DNA of 64,000 nt from CAVWXT01 sp963759115 (GTDB taxonomy: Bacteria; Planctomycetota; Planctomycetia; Pirellulales; Thermoguttaceae): positions 992,001 to 1,056,000 of the forward strand of contig CAVWXT010000001.1 of assembly GCA_963759115.1 (NCBI GenBank), written 5' to 3'. Below, in pieces: positions 20,579 through 30,749 of the stretch (the stretch's first letter is position 1; each line of letters begins with the position of its first letter). A program made the position numbers and the translations under genes. Below the pieces are notes generated by a model that saw only the letters and a list, made by a program, of their open reading frames with translations, was not told where the DNA came from and did no database searches.

Positions 20579-21653
20579 ATGGAAACCATCCTCGTCACCG
20601 GCGGCGCCGGCTTCATCGGGAGCTGTTTCGTGCGGCAATGCATCGCCGAACAGACGGTCCGCGTCGTGAATCTGGACAAACTGACTTACGCCGGCAATCT
20701 GGATTCGCTGCGGTGCCGCGCTCCACGATCCTCGCCACGTCTTCGTCCACGGAGACATCGTCGATCGGGCGACCGTCGACGACGTGCTCGCCGAGTACGA
20801 GCCCGACGGCGATCGTCCATTTCGCGGCCGAGTCGCACGTCGATCGTTCGATCGACGGCCCCGCCGAGTTCGTTCGGACGAACGTGCAGGGCACGTTCCA
20901 ACTGCTCGACGCCGTCGCGGCGCTACGCTGGCGGCGCCTGCCCGCCGAGCGGCGGGCGGCCTTCCGCTTCCTGCACGTCTCGACCGACGAAGTCTATGGA
21001 TCGCTGGGGCCCACCGGCCGGTTCACCGAGACGAGCCCTTACGATCCGAGTTCGCTTTACTCGGCCTCGAAGGCGGCGGCCGACCATTTCGCCCGGGCGT
21101 ATTTCCGCACCTTCGGCCTGCCCGTGCTGGTGACGAATTGCTCGAACAACTACGGCCCCTGCCAGTTTCCCGAGAAGCTGATCCCGCTTGATGATCCTCA
21201 ACGCCTTGGAAGGCAAACCGCTGCCCGTCTACGGCGACGGCCAGAACGTCCGCGACTGGCTGTTCGTCGAGGACCACTGCCGGGCCCTGTGGCGGGTGCT
21301 GACGGCCGGCCGGCCCGGCGAAACCTACAACATCGGCGGCAATTGCGAGCAGAAGAACATCGACGTGGTGCGGACCATCTGCCGGCACCGTCGATGAGCT
21401 GCGGCCCGGGCTGCCCCACGCCCCGTGCACGTCGCTGATTACGTTCGTCCAGGACCGGCCGGGCCACGACCGCCGCTATGCCATCGACGCCGGCAAGATT
21501 CGGCGGGAATTGGGCTGGCAGCCCGAGCACGAGTTCGCCTCGGGCATTCGCCAGACCGTCGCGTGGTATCTCGACAACACCCAATGGGTGGCTCGCGTCA
21601 GCAGCGGCGCCTATCAGCGCGAGCGATTGGGGCTGCCGCGCGAGCCGGCCTAG
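20579..21653 (+). CDS. rfbB: dTDP-glucose 4,6-dehydratase (four frameshifts)
   Basis: This extended SDR makes dTDP-4-keto-6-deoxyglucose, the precursor of rhamnose and other deoxysugars. Signatures in order: ILVTGGAGFIGSCFV (NAD-binding), NLDKLTYAGNLDSL, AIVHFAAESHVDRSI, FLHVSTDEVYGSLG (catalytic DE pair after Thr), YSASKAAADH (YxxxK) and TNCSNNYGPCQFPEKLIP. The C-terminal part reads VYGDGQNVRDWLFVEDHC and DRPGHDRRYAIDAGKI. One-base gains near 20725, 20810, 21193 and 21386 break the frame. Restored length is 356 residues, normal for RfbB, with no nonsense codons. The TAG stop at 21651-21653 starts a family 2 palindrome. Confidence 0.9.
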
Positions 21654-21773
21654 CAGTCTGACACACCGAGACTGTTGGGTGCCACGGGCAGCTTGTCTGC
21701 CCGTGTCCGCTGCACGGGCAGACAAGCTGCCCGTGGCACCCGACCCGACACCTCAAGTGTGTCGGACTACTAG
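21651..21773. repeat. MITE-like palindrome family 2 (copy 2)
   Basis: Terminal inverted repeats TAGCAGTCTGACACAC and GTGTGTCGGACTACTA enclose the same GTGCCACGGGCAGCTTGTCT palindrome as at 5314. No transposase gene is near. Its first triplet is the rfbB stop codon. Confidence 0.88.
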
Positions 21774-21789
21774 CTCGTCGAGTCGTTGC

Positions 21790-21825
21790 CGCGGAGAAGC
21801 CCCCCCGCTGCAATGGGGGCTTCGG
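21790..21825. repeat. GAAGCCCCC palindrome (family 4, intergenic copy)
   Basis: GAAGCCCCC and GGGGGCTTC form a stem around CGCTGCAAT. A related sequence occurs in frame inside the first TMTC-like gene at about 22813-22850. The rest of the 380-base gap up to 22035 holds only the family 2 element and no gene I can support. Confidence 0.6.
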
Positions 21826-22034
21826 GATGCGGCAAAAGTTCTCGGAAGCCTCGCGAGAGGGTAAAATGGAGTGATGTCGGATTAGTCAAGCACGGGGGCA
21901 GCAGGACGTCGGGTGCCCAACGCCAGCCGAACGGACCCCGAAGGCATTCGTCGCCGCCGTCTCGCTGGCGCGTCGGGTCGGCGCCTGGCCGTGAATAATC
22001 CGGGCGATTCTTCCCGAAGCCCTCAGGCAGCCGC

Positions 22035-24221
22035 ATGAGTCGTAGGCCAAAGACAAAGAAACGGCCGGAACACGGCGATCTTCACCGCCGCAACGAGACG
22101 GTCTCCGGCGCAGCGCGGCAAGGCGATGCCTCGCGGGCGGCTCCCCGGCGAGATCCGATCTCGCCCGCCCCAAGGCCCCGCACTCACGGTCCCTACACGG
22201 CGCCGGCCGTTTGCGGATTTCTTCTGCTGGCCGTGGTGCTGGTCTTCCGCCAGACGCTCGGCCACGGCTTTGTCAACTTCGATGACAACCACTACGTCTA
22301 CGAGAACGCTCGCCTGACGAGTGGCCTGACCACCGAGGCGATCGCGTGGGCCTTTGCCACCACCGATGCCAACAACTGGCATCCGCTGACCTGGCTTTCC
22401 TACCTGCTGGACTTCGAGTTCTACGGCTTGAAACCGTGGGGATATCATCTGACGAACGTTCTGTCGCACGCCGCCGCCGCGATCTTGCTGTTCTTGGTGC
22501 TGCGGCAGATGACGGCCGATCTTTGGCCCAGTGCCTTCGCGGCAGCGGTGTTCGCCGTTCATCCGCTGCACGTGGAATCGGTGGCCTGGGTGGCGGAACG
22601 AAAGGACGTTTTGAGCGGGCTGTTCTTCATGCTGACCCTGGCGGCCTACGTGGGCTACGCCCGTCGCCCCTTTTCGCTCCTGCGCTACCTGGCGGTAGTC
22701 GTGTTGTTTGTCTTGGGCCTGATGGCCAAGCCGATGTTGGTGACGCTGCCGTTTGTGCTGCTGCTGTTGGACTACTGGCCGCTAAAACGCATGGCAAAGG
22801 GTCCTTGTCATGGAGAAACGCCCCCCCATTTCAATGGGGGGGCTTTGGGGAGCGGAAAGAGATCGTCGAATGTCGCACTAGGGTGGCGATTGGTGGCCGA
22901 GAAGCTCCCGCTGATGGTGTTGTCGGCCGCTTCGTGCGTGGCCACGCAATTGGCCCAGGGCACGGCCGTGCAGTCGATGGACAAGTTCCCCCTGGTTTCT
23001 CGAATCGAGAATGCCCTGGTTTCGTACGTGGCGTACGTGGGCAAGTTCTTCTACCCGTTGGGGCTGGCCGTGTTCTATCCCTATCCGGGAAGCGGTTTTC
23101 CGATCTGGAAGGTGGCGGGCGCGGTGTTGATCCTGGCGGGCGTCACCGCGGGCGCCGTCGTTTATTGGCGGCGGTGCCCCTCCCTATTGGTCGGCTGGCT
23201 CTGGTATCTGGGGATGCTCGTGCCGGTGATCGGCCTGGTGCAGGTGGGAGAGCAGGCGATGGCCGATCGGTACACGTACCTGCCCCAGATCGGACTGGCA
23301 ATCGCGCTGGCGTGGGGTGCGAAGCGGGTGCTCGACCGATGGCCATCTCGCGCCTGGTTGGGGGGCGTCGCGTCGGCGCTGCTGTTGGCGGCCCTGATGG
23401 GCTGTTCCTGGCAGCAAACGTCCTACTGGCGCGACAGCGAGACCCTTTGGGCCCACACACTGGACTGCACCTCGCGCAACACGCTGGCCGAAATCAACCT
23501 CGGAGTCCTCCTGTACGCACAGGGACACGTGGACGACGCCGCCCGACATTTCCAGAACGCGCTCGACATCGAACCCGACGATGCGATGACCCGCAACAAC
23601 CTGGGCATTGCCCTGTACGACAAGGGGCACGTCGCCGACGCCATCACCCAATATCGCAAGGCGCTGGAAGTCGATCCGCTGTACGCCGAAGCGCACAACA
23701 ACCTCGGCAACGCCCTGCTCGCGGAGAAGGAGATTGATGAGGCCACGGCGGAGTATCGGGAAGCGCTGAAGATCCGGCCCGATTATGTGGACGCCGGCTA
23801 CAACCTGGGTCTTCTCTTGCACCGGCAGGGAAAACTCCCCGAGGCGATCGCCCAATGGGGCGAACTGGTCCGTTTGCGGCCGGACAGCACCGTGGTGCTG
23901 GACAGGATGGCCTGGGTGTTGGCGACCAGCCCCCAGGCGTCGGTCCGAAACGGCCCCAGGGCCATCGAACTGGCCCAACGTGCGGCCAAGCTCACGGGCG
24001 GCCAGCATCCGGCCATCCTCGATACCTTGGCTGCCGCCTATGCCGAGGCCGGCCGGCTGCCGGAGGCCCTGCGGACGGCCGAACAGGCCCTGGCCTTGGC
24101 TTCCAGCCAGAACAAGACTGCCTTGGCCGAGGCCCTTCAGGAACGAATCAAGCTCTATCGAGCCGGTTCCCCCTATCGCGATGCCCTGCCGCCCGTCAAC
24201 ATTCCATCCGTCCAGCCTTAG
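22035..24221 (+). CDS. TMTC-like membrane protein with TPR repeats (paralogue 1)
   Basis: Intact, 728 residues. A basic N-terminus precedes about ten membrane helices of the GT-C/TMTC type with the conserved loop FVNFDDNHYVYEN (acidic DD motif). Next come NNWHPLTWLSYLLD, VAERKDVLSGLFFML and LGMLVPVIGLVQVGEQAMAD. TPRs start near residue 480 (AEINLGVLLYAQGHVDDAAR) and give about five repeats, ending in a shared LAWVLATSP-like block and an AAYAEAGRLPEALRTAEQAL repeat. TMTC proteins are O-mannosyltransferases in animals; bacterial activity is inferred. A palindromic repeat appears in frame near residues 260-273. First of five tandem paralogues. Confidence 0.82.
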   Translation: MSRRPKTKKRPEHGDLHRRNETVSGAARQGDASRAAPRRDPISPAPRPRTHGPYTAPAVCGFLLLAVVLVFRQTLGHGFVNFDDNHYVYENARLTSGLTTEAIAWAFATTDANNWHPLTWLSYLLDFEFYGLKPWGYHLTNVLSHAAAAILLFLVLRQMTADLWPSAFAAAVFAVHPLHVESVAWVAERKDVLSGLFFMLTLAAYVGYARRPFSLLRYLAVVVLFVLGLMAKPMLVTLPFVLLLLDYWPLKRMAKGPCHGETPPHFNGGALGSGKRSSNVALGWRLVAEKLPLMVLSAASCVATQLAQGTAVQSMDKFPLVSRIENALVSYVAYVGKFFYPLGLAVFYPYPGSGFPIWKVAGAVLILAGVTAGAVVYWRRCPSLLVGWLWYLGMLVPVIGLVQVGEQAMADRYTYLPQIGLAIALAWGAKRVLDRWPSRAWLGGVASALLLAALMGCSWQQTSYWRDSETLWAHTLDCTSRNTLAEINLGVLLYAQGHVDDAARHFQNALDIEPDDAMTRNNLGIALYDKGHVADAITQYRKALEVDPLYAEAHNNLGNALLAEKEIDEATAEYREALKIRPDYVDAGYNLGLLLHRQGKLPEAIAQWGELVRLRPDSTVVLDRMAWVLATSPQASVRNGPRAIELAQRAAKLTGGQHPAILDTLAAAYAEAGRLPEALRTAEQALALASSQNKTALAEALQERIKLYRAGSPYRDALPPVNIPSVQP
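22813..22850. repeat. In-frame palindrome in TMTC-like paralogue 1 (family 4)
   Basis: AACGCCCCCCC and GGGGGGGCTTT flank ATTTCAAT. The segment encodes part of a loop absent from paralogue 3 and resembles the intergenic palindrome at 21790. Confidence 0.6.
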
Positions 24222-24286
24222 CGCGGCCAGTACACTGACCTCGAATATGCCAAACCGATTCGCCCTTGCGAAGACTGATTAGAAAC

Positions 24287-26154
24287 ATGGGCCGAAAGCC
24301 AAAGATCACCAGAACGCCCAATCATCGCGAACCGGACGCGCCGGAGAAGCCGGCCCCGCGGGCGGCCGCTCCGCGCGGCGCCCAGCCAGGCCCCGAGATT
24401 CCGGCGCGGAATCGCTATGCGGCCGTGGCGATTTGCGGCCTTCTCCTGCTGGCGGTGGCGCTGGTTTTCGGTCAGACGCTTGAGCATGGCTTCGTCAACC
24501 TCGACGACAACGACTATGTCAGGGAGAACCCGCACGTCGCCCGCGGCCTGACCGGCGATGGGCTCGTCTGGGCCTTCACCAGCACCCACGCCAGCAACTG
24601 GCATCCGCTCACCTGGCTCTCCCACATGCTGGACTGCCAGCTCTACGATCTGAAGCCGGGAGGGCACCACCTCAGCAGCGTTCTGTTGCACGCCGCCACC
24701 ACGATCCTGCTGTTCTTGGTCCTCTGGCGAATGACGGGCGATCTGTGGCCCAGCGCCGGCGGCCGCCGTGTTTGCCATTCATCCGTTGCGGGCGGAGTCC
24801 GTGGCCTGGGTGGCCGAGCGGAAGGACGTCTTGAGCGGGCTGTTCTTCATGCTGACCCTGGGGGCTTATGTGGGCTATGTCCGTCGGCCTTTCTCGCTCC
24901 TTCGCTACGCACTGGTCGTGGCGCTGTTTGCGCTGGGTTTCATGGCCAAGCCGATGTTGGTGACGCTGCCGTTCGTGTTGCTGTTGTTGGACTACTGGCC
25001 GCTGGGGCGCATGACGACTTCACCACAGGCGGATGAACACACGAGCATGCGAGGCAATCGCTTCACTGTGTTGTGGCGATTGGTGGTCGAGAAGCTTCCG
25101 CTGTTGGCGCTATCGGCCGCTTCCTGCGTGGCCACGCGGCTGGCCCAGGAGCGGACCGTGGTGCGGCTGGATTTCATCCCGCTTTGGTCGCGGATTGCCA
25201 ATGCGCTGGTTTCGTACGTGGCGTACGCGGAGCAACTCTTTTACCCCGTCGGTTTGGCCGCGTTCTATCCTCACCCGGGCAGTACGCTGCCGATATGGAA
25301 AGTCGCGGGTGCGGTGCTGCTGTTGGCAGCCATTTCCCTCGCTGCCGTGCTTTGGCGGCGGAAGTGCCCGTATCTTATCGTGGGCTGGCTTTGGTACGTG
25401 GGAATGCTCGTGCCGGTGATCGGGTTGGTGCAGGTCGGGCAACAGGCGATGGCCGACCGTTATACGTACTTGCCCGAAATTGGCCTGGTGATTGCCCTAG
25501 CGTGGGGCGCGAAGCGGCTATGCGCGTCATGGCCTTCCCGAGCCTGGTTGTGGGCGCGGCCTCGGCGCTGGTGCTGGTTGCCTTGATGCTCTGCGCCAGG
25601 CAGCAGACGTCGTACTGGCGCGACGGCGAGGCGCTTTGGAACCATGCCCTGGCCTGCACTTCGGACAACGCCGTGGCTCATTGGAGCCTCGGTAGCGTTC
25701 TGTATGATCGAGGGCGCGTGGCCGACGCCATTGGGCATTTCCAGGAGGCGGTGAACATCAGGCCGGACTTCGCGGAGGTCTACAACAACCTCGGCGTTGC
25801 CTACGCGAAGCAGAAAAGATACGAGGAGGCCGCTGCCTCTTACCAGCAGGCCCTGAAACTCAAGCCCGACCACGCGAAGGCGCACGCCAACTTCGGCACC
25901 ACCCTCTTGCGCAAGGGCGCGTGGCCGAGGCCATCGACGAGTTTCAGAACGCGATCGATCTCAATCCCGACGACGTGGCGGCCCACAGCAATCTCGGCGC
26001 CGCCTTGGAGAGTCAGAAGAAGCTCGACGAAGCCATCACTCATTACCAGAAGGCCCTGGCCTTGGCCGCCAGCCAGAACAACGCCACATTGATGGGCACG
26101 CTTCGTGCCAGAATCAAGGCCTGTCAATCCGGCTCCCCGCATCGCGACAACTAG
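24287..26154 (+). CDS. TMTC-like membrane protein with TPR repeats (paralogue 2, three frameshifts)
   Basis: The start ATG 24287 gives MGRKPKITRTPNH. Core motifs are FVNLDDNDYVREN, NWHPLTWLSHMLD, AERKDVLSGLFFML and VPVIGLVQVGQQAMADRY. Comparison with paralogues 3 and 5 places a two-base loss near 24760 and single losses near 25545 and 25915. Restored length is about 623 residues. It is shorter than its neighbours because it has only about four TPRs and lacks the C-terminal LAWxLATSP block. Nucleotide identity to paralogue 5 is very high over the membrane half (for example 24600-24980 against 31075-31470), which points to recent duplication or gene conversion. Confidence 0.78.
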
Positions 26155-26157
26155 AAC

Positions 26158-28466
26158 ATGGGCCGAGAACCGAGAAAGAGCCGAACGCCCGATCGTCGCA
26201 TCCTGAGCCGGCAGGAGAAGCCGGTGCAGGGGCAGCCGATCGACGCAGCGCCCGGCAGGAGCGGTCCGCCCAAGACCGCCTGCCGTCCGGGGCAGAGCCA
26301 CGGCCGCGCAACAACTACCCGGCGCTGGCCATCTGCGGCTTTCTCTTGCTGGCGATCGTGCTCGTCTTCAGCCAGACGGTCGGGTTCGACTTCGTCAACT
26401 TCGACGACTTCGACTACGTATACGAGAACCCGCACGTGGCACGCGGCCTGACCCCGCAGGGCATCGTCTGGGCGCTGACCGGCACTCATTCCGACAATTG
26501 GCATCCGCTGACCTCGCTCTCCTATCTGCTGGACTATGAGTTCTATGGCCTGGCGCCGTGGGGGTATCATCTGACGAACGTCCTGCTGCACGGCGCCGCC
26601 GCGATCCTGTTGTTCCTGGTCCTGCGGCGAATGACCGGCGATCTCTGGCCGAGTGCCTTCGTGGCCGCGGTGTTTGCCATTCATCCATTGCGGGCGGAAT
26701 CCGTGGCTTGGGTGTCCGAACGGAAGGACGTCTTGAGCGGGCTGCTTTTCATCCTGACGCTCGGCGCGTACGTGGAGTATGTCCGTCACCCGTTTTCGCT
26801 CCTTCGTTATCTGGCGGTCGTGGTGCTGTTCGCCTTGGGCTTGATGTCGAAGCCGATGCTGGTAACGCTGCCGTTCGTGCTGCTGCTGTTGGATCATTGG
26901 CCGCTGAAACGCCTGGCACTGACGTGGCGCTTGGTGGCCGAAAAGGTCCCGCTGCTGGTGTTGTCGGCCGCTTCCTGTGTGGTGACGCGTCTGGCTCAAA
27001 GCGAGGCCGTCCAATCGATCGATAGGCTTTCTCTGACCTCCCGGATCGAAAATGCCCTGGTTTCCTGCGTGGGCTACGTGGGCAACTTCTTTTGCCCCCT
27101 GGGCCTGGCGGCGTTCTATCCTCATCCGGGCGACAGTCTGCCTTCTTGGGAAATCGGGGGGGCCTTGTTGTTGTTGGTCGCGATTGGCGTCGGTCTGCTG
27201 GCTTGTCGAAGGAAATTCCCCTACCTGCCCGTCGGCTGGTTCTGGTACTTGGGCATGCTCGTGCCGGTGATCGGTCTGGTGCAAGTGGGCCAGCAGGCGA
27301 TGGCCGATCGGTACACGTATCTGCCCCAGATTGGCCTGGCGATCGGCCTGGCATGGGGCGCCAAGCAGGTGTGCGAAAGGTGGCCCTCCCGAGCCTGGCT
27401 GTGCGGTGTCGCCTCGGCATTGGTGTTGGCCACCTTCATGGGATGTGCGTGGCGGCAGACCTCGTATTGGCGCGACAGCGAGACGTTGTGGACCCGCGCC
27501 CTGGACTGTACCTCGGGCAATGTGGTGGCGCACGTCAACCTGGGCGTTGCCCTGCACGATCAGGGCCGCTTGGACGAGGCCATCGATCAGTACCACGATG
27601 CCCTGGCCATCAAACCGCACGACGTGATGGCGCACAACCACTTGGGCGTTGCGCTGCGCGACCAAGGGCACGCCGCCGAGGCCATCGCCGAGTTCCGCCA
27701 TGCGCTGGCAATCGACCCCAACTGCGCGGCTGCCCACAATAACCTTGGAGCGATCTTGGCCGAAGGCGGTCAAGTCAACGAGGCGATCGAACACTACCGG
27801 AAGGCGATCGAGGTCAACCCGTCGCACGCCAGCGCCCACTACAATCTCGCCAATGCCTTGGCCCGGCAGAGCCGATACGAGGAGGCCATGGCCGAGTTCC
27901 AGAAGTCGCTCGATATCAACTCCAACAGCGCCGAAGCCCACCACAACCTCGGCCTGTTCTTGGCGGGCGCCGGGCAGTTCGACGAGGCGATCGCGCATTT
28001 TCGGACGGCCCTGCAACTCAAGCCCACGCTCATCAACGCCCGTCGAACCCTTGCCGTGGTGCTTGCGCACCACGGCAAGATTCCGGAGGCCATCGCCGAA
28101 TGGAGCGAATTGCTGCGTTTGCAGCCCGATGACGTTCCGGCGCTGAGGGAATTGGCGTGGCTCTTGGCGACCAGTCCCGCGGCGTCGCATCGAAACGGCT
28201 CGCGGGCCGTCCAACTGGCCGAGCGCGCGGCAGAGCTCACCGCCGACCGCGATCCGGCCGTCCTCGACGCGCTGGCCGCCGCCTATGCCGAGGCGGGCCG
28301 CTTCTCCGAGGCCGTGCAGACGGCGCGCCATGCCTTGGAATTGGCCGCACGGCAGAACCAGCAGACGCTGGCAGAATCCGTACGGGCCAGGCTTTCGCTC
28401 TACGAAGCTCGCGCCCCCTTCCACGAGGGGAGTCGGCCATATACCCCCACCTCAGCCAGGCATTGA
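26158..28466 (+). CDS. TMTC-like membrane protein with TPR repeats (paralogue 3, one frameshift)
   Basis: ATG 26158 lies three bases after the previous stop. The membrane part has FVNFDDFDYVYENPHVARGL, SERKDVLSGLLFIL and GMLVPVIGLVQVGQQAMADRY. About seven TPRs follow (consensus AxAHxNLGxxLxxxGxxxEAI). The C-terminal LAWLLATSPAASHRNGSRAV block and an AAYAEAGRFSEAVQTARHAL repeat are present. One base is missing near 26310, before the first helix; an internal start at 26346 would bypass it but would lose the N-terminal arm. Restored length is 769 residues. The variable cytoplasmic loop is shortest here (KRLALTWRLVAEK), so it is the uninterrupted reference for the repeat insertions in paralogues 1 and 5. 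Confidence 0.8.
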
Positions 28467-28521
28467 ACGGCGAAAGACTTCTAGTCATGATAGGGGAACA
28501 GTGAGGACCACTTTGGAACCA

Positions 28522-30732
28522 ATGAAACGTCGCAGTACCTCCAAGTCAACGGACTCGCTTCTTGCCGCCTCGCTCTGGCAGGGCATGGCCGTTGGCGACG
28601 ATCATTCGGGGCCAAGCCCCAGCGGATCTGCCTTCGGATGGGCGATCCCGCTGGCTCTGGCCCTCATCGCGTTGGTGGCACTCGCGGCATATCGCAACAG
28701 TTTTGCGGCGCCTTTCATCCTCGATGACCAACCCGGGATCGTGAGGAACCCGGACGTTCAGCACCTCTGGCCGATCTGGGACGTACTGTTTCCGTCCAGC
28801 GCGACAACGCTCGGCGGCCGGCCTGTGGTCAGTTTGACACTGGCCCTCAATCTCGCCCTGGGCGGGACGGATGTCTGGGGCTATCACGCGCTGAACCTCG
28901 CCATCCACATCCTTGCGGCCTGGGCGCTGCTGGGTGTCGTGCGGCGGACACTGCTCCTTCCGCGGTTGCGAGAACTCTTTGGCCCGGCCGCTACGCCGCT
29001 GGCCCTGGTGGTCGCGCTGTTGTGGATGATCCATCCCCTCCAAACCGAGGCGGTGACCTGCGTCATCCAGCGCGCGGAGGCCCTCATGGGGCTCTTCTAT
29101 CTGTTGACGCTGTATTGCGTCATTCGCGGGGCAACGTCCCGCTGGTCATCACTATGGTACGTTGCCGCCACGGTGGCGTGCCTGCTGGGCATGGCGACCA
29201 AGGAAGTCATGGCCACCGCCCCGGTGATCGTCCTGCTTTATGACCGGACCTTTCTGGCCGGTTCGTTTCGAGAGGCCTGGCGGCGACGCTACGGTTTGTA
29301 CCTGGCCCTGGCGGCGACCTGGGGAGTGGTGGCGGCGCTGCTGTTCTCGACGGGCTTTCACGGCGATACGACCGGCCTTGCCGCGCAGGACTTCACGTGG
29401 TGGTCGTACTTGCTGACCCAGACGGGCGTGATTACTCATTACCTCCGGCTGGCGTTGTGGCCTTCAGGCTTATGCCTGGACTACGGTTGGCCTGCGGCGC
29501 AGACCGCGAGCGAAATCGTCGCTCCCGCGATCCTGATGGCCGGCTTGCTCGGTCTAACCGTCTGGGCCTTGGTAAAGCGGCCGGCATGGGGGTTTCTCGG
29601 GGCCTGGTTCTTCGTGATCCTCGCGCCGACGTCGAGCTTTGTACCGATTCAGGACGCGGCCTGCGAGCATCGCATGTATCTGCCATTGGCCGCGTTGGTA
29701 ACGGGCGCGGTGCTGGGCGGATGGACGGTGGGGCAGTGGCTGGTTTTTCGCGGGACGATTCGGTGGTCGGAATTGCCGGTAATCGGCGGCTCCCTGGCGA
29801 TGTTGGCAACTCTTGCACTGGGAATCCTCACGTTCGAACGCAATGCGGTTTACCAGAGCGATCTTTCGATCTGGGAGGACACGGCGGCGAAGGCCCCGGG
29901 TAATGAGCGTGCCCACAACTGCCTCGGCATGGCGCTGGGCGAACTCGGGCAGACCGACGACGCCATGGTCCATTACCGGCAGGCCCTGGAAATCAACCCC
30001 GACTACGCCGACGCCCACAACAACCTGGCCGACGCTCTGGCCAAGCTTGAACAACTCGACGAGGCCCTTGTTCATTATCAGCGGGCCCTGGAACTCAATC
30101 CCGACCGTGCCGAGACCCACAACAACCTCGGCGTCGCCCTGGCGCATCGTGGACGGATCGACGAGGCCGTGGTCCAGTACCGGGAAGCGCTGAGAATCAA
30201 GCCCGATCTCGCCGATGCCCACGACAACCTCGGCTTCGCCCTGGCCCACGCCGGAGACCTCGACGGGGCCATTGCCCATTTCACCAAGGCCCTGGAAATC
30301 GAGCCCAGCAATGGCAAGGCTCGCGAACATTTCGATGTTGCCTCGGCCCAACGGGAGGCAATTATTCGCGCGCTGGCCGAGCGGCGCGAGTTGCTCCGCC
30401 GGCGGCCCAACGACGTCAATCTGCTCAACGAGGTGGCCTGGGTGTTCGCCACCAGCCCGAACACCTCGATCCGCAACGGCGCGGAGGCCCTTGATCTGGT
30501 CCAGCGGGCGGTCCAACTCTCCGGTGGCCGAGAGCCGGCAATTCTCGGCACCTTGGCCGCCGCCTATGCCGAGGCGGGCCAATTCTCCGAGGCCGTGCGG
30601 GCCGCCGAACAGGCGCTGGCCTTGGCGTCCAGCCAGAACAACACCGCCTTGGCCGCTGCCCTTCGCAGTCGCGTCAAGCTCTACCAAGCCGGTTCCCCTT
30701 ATCGGGACGTCCCGCAATCCGAGCACCCTTAG
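28522..30732 (+). CDS. TMTC-like membrane protein with TPR repeats (paralogue 4, divergent)
   Basis: Intact, about 736 residues from ATG 28522; an in-frame GTG at 28501 behind AGGGGAA is an alternative start. The first loop is FILDDQPGIVRNPDVQHL, which keeps the DD pair. The rest of the membrane domain differs clearly from the other four (VTCVIQRAEALMGLFYLLTL, GMATKEVMATAPVIVLLYD). The TPR half (AHNNLADALAKLEQLDEALV and following repeats) and the C-terminal VAWVFATSPNTSIRNGAEAL block are shared. So the membrane modules have diverged while TPR ends stayed alike, perhaps by exchange between copies. Confidence 0.8.
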   Translation: MKRRSTSKSTDSLLAASLWQGMAVGDDHSGPSPSGSAFGWAIPLALALIALVALAAYRNSFAAPFILDDQPGIVRNPDVQHLWPIWDVLFPSSATTLGGRPVVSLTLALNLALGGTDVWGYHALNLAIHILAAWALLGVVRRTLLLPRLRELFGPAATPLALVVALLWMIHPLQTEAVTCVIQRAEALMGLFYLLTLYCVIRGATSRWSSLWYVAATVACLLGMATKEVMATAPVIVLLYDRTFLAGSFREAWRRRYGLYLALAATWGVVAALLFSTGFHGDTTGLAAQDFTWWSYLLTQTGVITHYLRLALWPSGLCLDYGWPAAQTASEIVAPAILMAGLLGLTVWALVKRPAWGFLGAWFFVILAPTSSFVPIQDAACEHRMYLPLAALVTGAVLGGWTVGQWLVFRGTIRWSELPVIGGSLAMLATLALGILTFERNAVYQSDLSIWEDTAAKAPGNERAHNCLGMALGELGQTDDAMVHYRQALEINPDYADAHNNLADALAKLEQLDEALVHYQRALELNPDRAETHNNLGVALAHRGRIDEAVVQYREALRIKPDLADAHDNLGFALAHAGDLDGAIAHFTKALEIEPSNGKAREHFDVASAQREAIIRALAERRELLRRRPNDVNLLNEVAWVFATSPNTSIRNGAEALDLVQRAVQLSGGREPAILGTLAAAYAEAGQFSEAVRAAEQALALASSQNNTALAAALRSRVKLYQAGSPYRDVPQSEHP

Positions 30733-30749
30733 TGCGGCGTGCGCAACGA

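Noticed and set aside
23500..24150. Tandem DNA repeats in the TPR regions of the TMTC-like genes
   Set aside because: The roughly 102-base periodicity is the 34-residue TPR unit at the protein level, not a DNA repeat element.
26151..28424. Minus-strand open frame (757 aa) opposite TMTC-like paralogue 3
   Set aside because: Antisense shadow. The plus strand shows GT-C and TPR motifs shared with four neighbours.
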